Program-made: the position numbers and the translations under genes | Shown: one piece after another, positions 1 to 5,642 of the stretch | Position numbering within the stretch: position 1 is the first letter of the stretch | How the letters are laid out: every line of letters begins with the position of its first letter | Source: Nitrosomonadales bacterium | GTDB lineage: Bacteria > Pseudomonadota > Gammaproteobacteria > Burkholderiales > Sulfuricellaceae | Length of the DNA stretch: 11,003 nt | Direction of reading: 5' to 3' | Assembly: GCA_003104895.1 (NCBI GenBank) | Contig: PQAG01000040.1 | Span: forward strand, 13,700 to 24,702 | Notes under the pieces: generated by a model | Database searches by the model: none | What the model saw: the letters and a program-made list of their open reading frames with translations, nothing else | What the model was told of the DNA's origin: nothing

Positions 1-500
1 GCTTCATCGGCCATACCGGCGATGGGCGTAGCAGCATTGGAGCAGATCGCCTTGAAGCCCGGCGGCAGTTCCGTGACCTTGTCGCCGTGGCTCATCCATA
101 CATCGAGCAGGCCGTGGCCTTCCTCGTTGCTGCGGTCCTGGATGTCGCGCAGCAAGGTGGAATGCCCCTGGGCGCGCACCTCGGCATAGCCGAACTCGCG
201 GTGTTGTGCATTTTCCACCTTGCCACCCAACTGCGCCGCCATGGTCTGCATGCCGTAGCAGATACCCAGCACCGGGACGCCAAGCTGGAATACCACGTCC
301 GGAGCGCGCGGTGTTTCCTCCTCGTACACCGAGGACGGGCCGCCAGAGAGGATGATCCCTTGCGGCTTGAAGTCGCGGATGAACTCGGGGCTGACGTCGT
401 AGGGATGCAGTTCGCAGTAGACGCTGGATTCGCGCACGCGTCGGGCAATCAGCTGGGTATATTGGGAACCGAAATCGAGGATGAGGATTTTCTGGTGCAT
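1..500 (-). CDS. guaA: GMP synthase (glutamine-hydrolysing), N-terminal part, cut by window edge
   Basis: The enzyme converts XMP, ATP and glutamine to GMP in the cytoplasm, the last step of guanine nucleotide synthesis. Only the first 166 or so codons are in the window; the frame stays open to position 1. They encode the class I glutamine amidotransferase domain. It begins MHQKILILDFGSQYTQLIAR, has the oxyanion-loop motif LSGGPSSVY near residues 51-59, and the nucleophile Cys81 in GICYGMQ. The His-Glu partners and the ATP-pyrophosphatase domain lie outside the window. The ATG at 498-500 is chosen because the family starts exactly there. No good Shine-Dalgarno sequence precedes it. guaB lies 98 bp upstream on the same strand, so the two probably form a guaBA operon, with a hairpin-forming repeat between them. 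Confidence 0.96.
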   Translation of the reverse strand, partial: MHQKILILDFGSQYTQLIARRVRESSVYCELHPYDVSPEFIRDFKPQGIILSGGPSSVYEEETPRAPDVVFQLGVPVLGICYGMQTMAAQLGGKVENAQHREFGYAEVRAQGHSTLLRDIQDRSNEEGHGLLDVWMSHGDKVTELPPGFKAICSNAATPIAGMADE

Positions 501-512
501 GGCGTGCTTCGC

Positions 513-596
513 AGTGAGGAGTGAGGAGTGAGGAGTGAGGAGTGATCAAGGTAAGGAAGTGAGCTTCTCTCTCCTCACGCCTCACCCCTTACTCCT
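513..596. repeat. Tandem 7-mer repeat forming a long inverted repeat in the guaB-guaA gap
   Basis: Positions 513-545 hold 4.7 perfect copies of AGTGAGG in tandem. Positions 571-596 are a near-complementary arm: 26 bases pair with the tandem arm with three departures, one of which would be a G-U wobble in the guaBA transcript. The loop is about 25 bases. The right arm ends 2 bp before the guaB stop codon, and the left arm starts 12 bp before the guaA start codon. The structure therefore fills most of the intergenic gap. Purine-rich AGGAG units fall on one arm and CCTCACT units on the other. It looks like a dispersed intergenic repeat and could affect readthrough, mRNA stability or guaA translation; that role is inferred. 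Confidence 0.85.
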
Positions 597-598
597 AA

Positions 599-2059
599 CT
601 AATCCACGTGATAATTCGGTGCTTCCTTGGTGATCTGAACGTCATGGACGTGCGATTCACGGATGCCCGCATTGCTGATTTCCACAAACTCAGCCCGAGC
701 ATGCATTTCGGCGATGTTCTTGCAGCCGAGATAGCCCATGCTGGAGCGCAAGCCGCCCATAAGCTGGTGAATCACGGTCAGGACGCTGCCCTTGTAGGGT
801 ACTCGTCCTTCGATCCCTTCCGGTACCAGCTTGTCGGCATTGGCTTCGCTGTCCTGGAAGTAGCGATCCTTGGAACCCTGCTGCATTGCACCCAGACTGC
901 CCATGCCGCGGTAGGACTTGTAGGACCGCCCCTGGAACAGTTCGATTTCGCCTGGCGCTTCCTCGGTGCCCGCAAACAGACCGCCCAGCATCACCAGGTG
1001 TGCGCCGGCGGCAATGGCTTTGGAAATATCGCCGGAATAACGAATGCCGCCATCAGCGATCAGCGGGATGCCAGTATCTCGCAGCGCCTGGGCCACGTTG
1101 TCCACAGCCGTGATTTGCGGCACGCCGACACCCGCCACGATACGCGTGGTACAAATCGAGCCAGGACCAATACCCACCTTGACCGCATCCGCGCCATGAT
1201 CAACCAGGGCGAGCGCCGCCGAACCGGTGGCGATGTTGCCGCCAATAACCTGAACCCGGGGAAAGTTTTTCTTGACCCATTTCACACGATCGAGCACGCC
1301 CTGAGAGTGACCGTGAGCGGTATCGACCACGATTACGTCCACACCGGCGTCCGCCAGCAGTTCCACGCGTTCCTCGGTGCCAGCGCCAACACCCACAGCC
1401 GCGCCTACACGCAGGCGACCCAGGCTGTCCTTGCAGGCCAGCGGATGTTCGGTTGATTTCTGAATGTCCTTCACGGTCACCAGACCGCGCAGCTCGAAAC
1501 CGTCATTGATGACCAGCACACGTTCCAGACGGTGTTTGTGCATCAGTGCCAGCGCTTCTTCGCGCGATGCACCTTCCCTGACCGTGATCAGGCGTTCACG
1601 CGGCGTCATGATGTTCTTGATCGGCTGATCGAGATTGCTCTCGAAGCGCAGATCGCGGTTGGTGACAATGCCCACCACGAGGCCGTTTTCGACAACTGGC
1701 AAGCCGGAAATCCTGTGCTGGCGAGTGAGCTGGATGACATCGCGCACCGTCATGACAGGGGAAATGGTAATGGGATCCTTGACCACACCGCTCTCGAAGC
1801 GCTTGACCATCGACACCTGAGCAGCCTGCTCCTTGGAGGTGAAATTCTTGTGAATGATGCCAATACCGCCCTCTTGCGCCAGAGCAATCGCCAGGCGGCC
1901 TTCCGTAACCGTATCCATGGCAGCGGAAACCAGCGGCAAATTGAGTGTGATTTCCTTGGTAAGCTGGGTGCTCAGGCTGACGTCGCGGGGCAAAACGGCG
2001 GAATGGGCAGGAATCAGCAAGACATCGTCAAAGGTGAGCGCTTTTTGAACGACACGCAT
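599..2059 (-). CDS. guaB: Inosine-5'-monophosphate dehydrogenase
   Basis: This enzyme oxidises IMP to XMP with NAD+, the committed step to guanine nucleotides, in the cytoplasm. The protein has 486 residues, the usual bacterial length. The TIM-barrel catalytic domain is split by two CBS domains at about residues 93-205. The catalytic Cys303 lies in GPGSICTTRIVAG. The Asp-Gly-Gly phosphate-binding motif IADGGIR is at 334-340. The mobile flap has YRGMGSLGAM at 383-392, followed by the Arg399-Tyr400 catalytic pair. The ATG at 2057-2059 is supported by an AAGGA ribosome site at 2070-2074, ten bases away, and by a promoter further upstream. The stop is TAG at 599-601. guaA follows on the same strand, so XMP made here feeds directly into the next enzyme. 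Nothing looks broken or unusual. Confidence 0.98.
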   Translation of the reverse strand: MRVVQKALTFDDVLLIPAHSAVLPRDVSLSTQLTKEITLNLPLVSAAMDTVTEGRLAIALAQEGGIGIIHKNFTSKEQAAQVSMVKRFESGVVKDPITISPVMTVRDVIQLTRQHRISGLPVVENGLVVGIVTNRDLRFESNLDQPIKNIMTPRERLITVREGASREEALALMHKHRLERVLVINDGFELRGLVTVKDIQKSTEHPLACKDSLGRLRVGAAVGVGAGTEERVELLADAGVDVIVVDTAHGHSQGVLDRVKWVKKNFPRVQVIGGNIATGSAALALVDHGADAVKVGIGPGSICTTRIVAGVGVPQITAVDNVAQALRDTGIPLIADGGIRYSGDISKAIAAGAHLVMLGGLFAGTEEAPGEIELFQGRSYKSYRGMGSLGAMQQGSKDRYFQDSEANADKLVPEGIEGRVPYKGSVLTVIHQLMGGLRSSMGYLGCKNIAEMHARAEFVEISNAGIRESHVHDVQITKEAPNYHVD

Positions 2060-2089
2060 GATTTTTTTATCCTTATTTACAAAGACGCC

Positions 2090-2118
2090 ATTATACGTGT
2101 TTGACTTGGCACGGTAAA
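2090..2118 (-). promoter_or_regulatory. Predicted sigma70-type promoter of guaB(A)
   Basis: On the minus strand a perfect TATAAT -10 box (2090-2095) follows a TTTACC -35 box (2113-2118, 4 of 6 consensus bases) with an ideal 17-bp spacer. The start point would be near 2083, giving a leader of about 25 bases that includes the AAGGA ribosome site at 2070-2074. Predicted from consensus only. Confidence 0.7.
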
Positions 2119-2153
2119 CCGGCGCTCATGTCCAGAGGTTTTCCCAGCGTAGT

Positions 2154-2182
2154 TTGACGAATTGTTTGCAAACCTTTATGTT
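2154..2182 (+). promoter_or_regulatory. Predicted sigma70-type promoter of the lipoprotein gene
   Basis: A TTGACG -35 box (2154-2159, 5 of 6) and a TATGTT -10 box (2177-2182, 4 of 6) are separated by 17 bp. It lies back-to-back with the guaB promoter. Transcription would start near 2189, leaving a leader of about 100 bases before the lipoprotein start. I saw no convincing riboswitch or hairpin in that leader. Confidence 0.45.
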
Positions 2183-2272
2183 ACTCATTGTGCCGGATGT
2201 TGGAAATGTGGCCAAAAGAAGCCCATGCCTGCATTCCAGCCTGAAAACAGAAACAACATTCACTTTCAATCT

Positions 2273-2279
2273 AGAGGAG
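2273..2279 (+). promoter_or_regulatory. Ribosome binding site of the lipoprotein gene
   Basis: AGAGGAG lies ten bases before the ATG at 2290 and is a strong Shine-Dalgarno match. It settles the start in favour of 2290, where the protein begins with a proper lipoprotein signal, over the competing open frame starting at 2154. Confidence 0.75.
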
Positions 2280-2289
2280 TCGATTTTTC

Positions 2290-2643
2290 ATGCAAAAACT
2301 CATGTTAATGTTCGCTGCAGCAGGCCTGCTGGTTTTGTCCGGTTGCGGAAGCACCATGCCAACCAAACCCCAGGCCGCAAAGGCACCAGAAAAAACCGAA
2401 GCGCCTCAGGCGCAACTGTCGGATGAAGCCAAGCAGGCACTGGCCCAGGCAGAAGCTGATGTCAAGGCTGCCCAGGAGAAAAAGGCCCTGTGGACAACCG
2501 CTCAGGATGCCTTGAAACAGGCCAAAGAAGCCGCCAAGAATAACGACAGTGCAGCAGTCATTAATATAGCCAAACAAGCGAGTGAATATGCCAAGCTGGG
2601 CATTGCTCAAACGCAATACCCGCTCACCACGATTAGCAAATAG
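2290..2643 (+). CDS. Small Ala/Lys-rich lipoprotein, possibly SoxXA-binding-protein-like
   Basis: The protein has 117 residues and starts with a lipoprotein signal peptide: Met-Gln-Lys, a hydrophobic stretch at residues 4-16, and the lipobox LSGC with lipidated Cys19. Residue 20 is Gly, with no Asp at the +2 position, so outer-membrane sorting is expected. A Pro/Lys/Ala-rich linker (about 23-42) leads to an alpha-helical region rich in Ala, Lys and Glu (about 43-110). This region includes LWTTAQDALKQAKEAAKNND and a second helix with AKLGIAQTQ. The pattern of a Trp followed by paired amphipathic helices reminds me of small periplasmic SoxXA-binding (SoxK) or DUF4398-like lipoproteins; this is recollection, not a search result. 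The gene stands alone with its own promoter and terminator, divergent from guaB. Its function is unknown. Confidence 0.88.
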   Translation: MQKLMLMFAAAGLLVLSGCGSTMPTKPQAAKAPEKTEAPQAQLSDEAKQALAQAEADVKAAQEKKALWTTAQDALKQAKEAAKNNDSAAVINIAKQASEYAKLGIAQTQYPLTTISK

Positions 2644-2660
2644 TTCTCTGCAAAAACGAA

Positions 2661-2687
2661 AAAAAGGGGCTTTTAAAGCCCCTTTTT
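2661..2687. terminator. Symmetrical rho-independent terminator between the lipoprotein gene and pgl
   Basis: A perfect 27-base palindrome has a GGGGCTTT/AAAGCCCC core flanked by five A on the left and five T on the right. It yields a GC-rich hairpin followed by a U tract on either strand. It lies 17 bases after the lipoprotein stop (plus) and 11 bases after the pgl stop (minus), so it can terminate both convergent genes. Confidence 0.9.
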
Positions 2688-2698
2688 CGCCTGTATTT

Positions 2699-3388
2699 TC
2701 AGCGCACCCCGGCAAGCCAGATATCCACTCCGTTCAGCGGCAAAATCGAGGCGGCCGGAATGTTGCCTCCCCTGCGCCAAGACTGCACGGCCCCCCCCTT
2801 GTCCTGCCCCGTCACCAGAAACCAGACCCTTCCGGCACGACTGAGGCGCCAGGCGCTGAGAGATACACGATCATGCGGCGGCTTGGGCGCACCATGAACG
2901 GCAAGCACCGCGGGCTGAGTATAGTCCCGGCCCCACTCCTTTCCTGGAAACAGGCTGGCAGTGTGTCCATCCTGACCGAGACCCAGCAACACCAGATCGA
3001 AATCCTCCACTCCTTCCAGCTCTGTTGAATACTGTGATGCCGCCGCTTCGGCCCCCAGTTGCGCAGGAATCCGGTGAATCTGTGCGGATGGAATCGCCAC
3101 ATGTTCAAGCCAGACCTGATCAGCCATCACGCTGTTGCGTTCGGCATGACCCAGGGGCAAACAGCGCTCGTCACCAAAATAGACATGCCAGGCGCTCCAA
3201 TCTGTATGAATCAGGCGAAAGCGCTGATATATGGCTCGTGGCGTGCTGCCCCCCGCCAGCACAATACTGAATTTCCCGGTTTTGGAGATGGCTTCAGCGG
3301 CCATGCGCTCAATCGCTTCCACAACACACGAGTAAAGCAGTTCTGGCTCAGGATATTCATGCCATCTTCGGGTTTGAGAAAGCGCCAT
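2699..3388 (-). CDS. pgl: 6-phosphogluconolactonase
   Basis: The enzyme hydrolyses 6-phosphogluconolactone to 6-phosphogluconate, the second step of the oxidative pentose phosphate and Entner-Doudoroff routes, in the cytoplasm. The protein has 229 residues, the usual length of the DevB/Pgl family. Family motifs are in order: phosphate-binding LAGGSTPRAIYQ at 44-55, YFGDERCLP at 70-78, and LLGLGQDGHTASLFPG at 134-149 with the catalytic His142. LVTGQDK near 191-197 adds a conserved lysine. The ATG at 3386-3388 follows an AAGGGG ribosome site about seven bases away. It is a single gene without zwf or edd beside it, converging on the lipoprotein gene and divergent from the signalling operon. Confidence 0.95.
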   Translation of the reverse strand: MALSQTRRWHEYPEPELLYSCVVEAIERMAAEAISKTGKFSIVLAGGSTPRAIYQRFRLIHTDWSAWHVYFGDERCLPLGHAERNSVMADQVWLEHVAIPSAQIHRIPAQLGAEAAASQYSTELEGVEDFDLVLLGLGQDGHTASLFPGKEWGRDYTQPAVLAVHGAPKPPHDRVSLSAWRLSRAGRVWFLVTGQDKGGAVQSWRRGGNIPAASILPLNGVDIWLAGVR

Positions 3389-3474
3389 GGGAACCCCTTA
3401 TTCGAACTGAATGAAGACTGCAAAGAGAAAATCATTAGTTTCATGCCACCCCGAATGAACCCGGATAGCCTGCA

Positions 3475-3503
3475 TTGCCTGCCATCAGGCGTGCTGTTAT
3501 GCT
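3475..3503 (+). promoter_or_regulatory. Candidate promoter with overlapping inverted repeat, upstream of the HD-GYP operon
   Basis: TTGCCT (3475-3480) and TATGCT (3498-3503) are each 4 of 6 matches to consensus, with a 17-bp spacer. A perfect short inverted repeat, GCCTG-CCAT-CAGGC (3477-3490), overlaps the -35 box and could be an operator. The 145-bp gap 3389-3533 between pgl and the operon holds nothing else I can support. A ribosome site GGAG at 3523-3526 lies seven bases before the ATG at 3534. Weak, consensus-based prediction. Confidence 0.3.
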
Positions 3504-3533
3504 TGGCCTTCGCCCTGGGGATGGAGCCGAAAC

Positions 3534-4574
3534 ATGCACAAGATCGTCATTATTGACGACACGCAAATCAATCTAACATTGATGAGCCATCTGGTGCAAA
3601 AACTTGGCGGCTGCGAGCCGCTGTGTTTTTCAGAATCCGCCAAAGCGCTGGAATGGTGCCGGCTCAACGATCCGGATCTCATCATTGTCGATTACATGAT
3701 GCCTGCTCCGGATGGCCTCGAGTTTACCCAACTGTTCCGCACGCTTCCTGGCAAGGCAGATATTCCCCTGCTCATGGTTACCGCCAACGATCATCTTGAA
3801 GTCCGCTACAGGGCGCTGGAACTGGGCGCCAATGACTTTCTGACCAAACCCATAGACAAAACCGAACTTCTCGGCCGGGTCAAGAACATGCTGTCCTTGC
3901 GCAACAGCCAGAAAAAACTGGCGGATCATGCTGAATGGCTCGCCAGCGAGGTAAGAACAGCCACTGAAGAAATCCTGGCCCGAGAGCGTGAAATCGTTTT
4001 CCGGCTTTCCAGAGCTGCGGAATACCGTGACCCTGAAACCGGCGCCCATATCTTGCGCATGGCGCATTACTCGAAGCACATTGCCCAAAACATGGGACTC
4101 TCCCAGTCGGACCAGGATTTGATTCTGGAAGCCGCACCCATGCACGATATTGGAAAGGTGGGCATCGCCGATGGAATTCTGCTCAAACCCGGCAGACTCT
4201 CTCCGGAGGAGTTCGTGATCATGAAACGCCATACCCAGATCGGGCATGACATCCTGACAGGCAGTGCATCCTACACCTTGCAGACCGGCGCCATGATCGC
4301 CCTCACCCATCACGAGAAATTCGACGGCACGGGGTACCCTAACAGCCTCAGTGGAGAAGGCATTCCCCTCTTTGGCCGCATTGTGGCGGTCGCCGATGTT
4401 TTTGATGCGTTGACTTCGGAACGCCCCTACAAACCAGCCTGGGAGCTGGAACGCGCTGTCGCCCTTATCAGGGACGGCTCAGGCAGCCATTTTGATCCTG
4501 ACTGTGTCGAGGCTTTCTTTATGTGCTGGGAAAACATTCTGGAAATCAGAACTCGTTTTCAGGATGATGAATAA
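3534..4574 (+). CDS. RpfG-like response regulator with HD-GYP c-di-GMP phosphodiesterase domain
   Basis: The protein (346 residues) is a cytoplasmic two-component output protein. The receiver domain (about 1-120) has the acidic pair Asp8-Asp9, the phospho-acceptor Asp53 in IIVDYMMP, Thr83, and Lys105 in the TKP motif. A helical, probably coiled-coil linker (about 121-160) leads to the HD-GYP domain (about 150-340). That domain has EYRDPETGAH, the metal-binding HDIGKVGI (204-211), and HHEKFDGTGYP (259-269), the full HHExxDGxGYP signature. RIVAVADVFDAL (282-293) follows. All signature residues of an active c-di-GMP phosphodiesterase are present. By family knowledge, phosphorylation should alter hydrolysis of c-di-GMP. 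It is the first gene of a run with the peroxidase and hybrid kinase, so the kinase's HPt domain is its probable phosphate donor (inferred). The specific targets are unknown. Confidence 0.95.
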   Translation: MHKIVIIDDTQINLTLMSHLVQKLGGCEPLCFSESAKALEWCRLNDPDLIIVDYMMPAPDGLEFTQLFRTLPGKADIPLLMVTANDHLEVRYRALELGANDFLTKPIDKTELLGRVKNMLSLRNSQKKLADHAEWLASEVRTATEEILAREREIVFRLSRAAEYRDPETGAHILRMAHYSKHIAQNMGLSQSDQDLILEAAPMHDIGKVGIADGILLKPGRLSPEEFVIMKRHTQIGHDILTGSASYTLQTGAMIALTHHEKFDGTGYPNSLSGEGIPLFGRIVAVADVFDALTSERPYKPAWELERAVALIRDGSGSHFDPDCVEAFFMCWENILEIRTRFQDDE

Positions 4575-4601
4575 CATCACGCATCACCACCCTTGGCCAT
4601 C

Positions 4602-5642
4602 ATGCAAATCTTCGAACACAAAGTGCGGCTTCTGATTGGCGCCACTGTCATCTCCGCCCTGCTGGCCTTCATCATCTGGGCATTCTGGGGTAATTTTTTC
4701 ACCTCACAGGAAAAGGCAGAACAGCCAGCGATCACGCCGAAAAAGGAAAACAGCGGAGAACCCATTACCCCCATCCCGCTTTTGATCTCCCTTGACGCCG
4801 ATAAAACTGCCCTTGGCAAACGCCTTTTTCACGACCCGAGGCTGTCCAAAAACAACACCATAGCCTGCGCCAACTGCCACGCACTCACGCACGGCGGAAC
4901 GGATGGCAAGCCCCGTTCTCTTGGTATCAATGGACAGGAAGGCGTAATCAATGCCCCCACAGTCTTTAACAGCAGCCTGAATTTCCGGCAGTTCTGGGAC
5001 GGGCGCGCTGCAACACTGGAAGATCAGATTGACGGGCCGCTCAACAACCCTTTGGAAATGGGTTCGTCATGGCCTGAAATCATCGCCAAATTAAAGCAGG
5101 CCCCCGGCTATAAACTGGCTTTCGAGAAAATATACCGCAAAGAGGGCATCAGCCAGAACAGCATCAAGGACGCGATCGCAAGCTTCGAACGCTCCCTGCT
5201 CACGCCCAACGGGCGCTTCGACAAATATCTGCGCGGTGATAAAAATGCCATTACCGAAGATGAAAAGGCTGGTTACCGCCTGTTCAAGGAATACGGCTGC
5301 GCCTCATGTCATCAGGGAGTAAATGCAGGCGGGAACATGTATGAAAAACTCGGCGTCATGGCAGATTACTTCAAGGAACGGGGCAATATTTCCACCGCCG
5401 ATTTGGGCCGCTTCAATGTCACCGGCGATTCGGAGCACAGACATGAATTCAAGGTGCCATCCCTGCGCAACGTGGCGCTGACAGCCCCTTATTTGCACGA
5501 TGGCTCGGCAGCCACGCTGGAGCGCGCTATCCAGATCATGGGGCGTTACCAGCTGGGGGTTGAAATTCCTGCCGAGGATATAAAGCAGATTGCCAAGTTT
5601 CTTGCAACTTTGAGCGGCGAATATAACGGGAAGCCGCTATGA
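4602..5642 (+). CDS. Membrane-anchored diheme cytochrome c peroxidase (CcpA/MauG family)
   Basis: Enzymes of this family reduce hydrogen peroxide to water in the periplasm with electrons from small cytochromes c. Numbered from the ATG at 4602 (346 residues), a single hydrophobic helix at about 9-30 acts as an uncleaved anchor. Two haem c sites follow: CANCH (89-93) and CASCH (233-237). FWDGRA (131-136), Gln142, and Glu152 in NPLEMG match the peroxidatic haem pocket. VPSLRNVALTAPYLHDG (285-301) and Met313, the likely axial ligand of the electron-transferring haem, follow. By alignment from memory with the Pseudomonas enzyme, the position of its distal His71 is Ile109 here. A TTG at 4593 in the same frame is an alternative start; neither has a clear ribosome site, so coupling to the upstream gene (stop at 4574) is likely. 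The stop overlaps the kinase start. Confidence 0.93.
   Translation: MQIFEHKVRLLIGATVISALLAFIIWAFWGNFFTSQEKAEQPAITPKKENSGEPITPIPLLISLDADKTALGKRLFHDPRLSKNNTIACANCHALTHGGTDGKPRSLGINGQEGVINAPTVFNSSLNFRQFWDGRAATLEDQIDGPLNNPLEMGSSWPEIIAKLKQAPGYKLAFEKIYRKEGISQNSIKDAIASFERSLLTPNGRFDKYLRGDKNAITEDEKAGYRLFKEYGCASCHQGVNAGGNMYEKLGVMADYFKERGNISTADLGRFNVTGDSEHRHEFKVPSLRNVALTAPYLHDGSAATLERAIQIMGRYQLGVEIPAEDIKQIAKFLATLSGEYNGKPL

Noticed and set aside
513..545. CRISPR-like or coding interpretation of the AGTGAGG array
   Set aside because: Units are 7 bp with no spacers, and the open frame running through it has no support; it pairs with 571-596 as an intergenic hairpin.
608..1456. 282-codon plus-strand open frame opposite guaB
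   Set aside because: It is antisense to a fully recognisable IMP dehydrogenase, has no family motifs and no ribosome site; it is a shadow frame produced by codon bias.
2154..2426. Plus-strand 90-codon open frame overlapping the lipoprotein start
   Set aside because: It begins at a putative -35 box, lacks a ribosome site, and the lipoprotein frame at 2290 has a strong Shine-Dalgarno and a lipobox.
3630..4313. 227-codon minus-strand open frame opposite the HD-GYP gene
   Set aside because: It lies wholly inside a gene with intact receiver and HD-GYP motifs, and its own translation shows no recognisable domain.
4593..4601. TTG at 4593 as the peroxidase start
   Set aside because: It adds only three residues and has no ribosome site; the in-frame ATG at 4602 is the more usual choice, though the TTG cannot be excluded.
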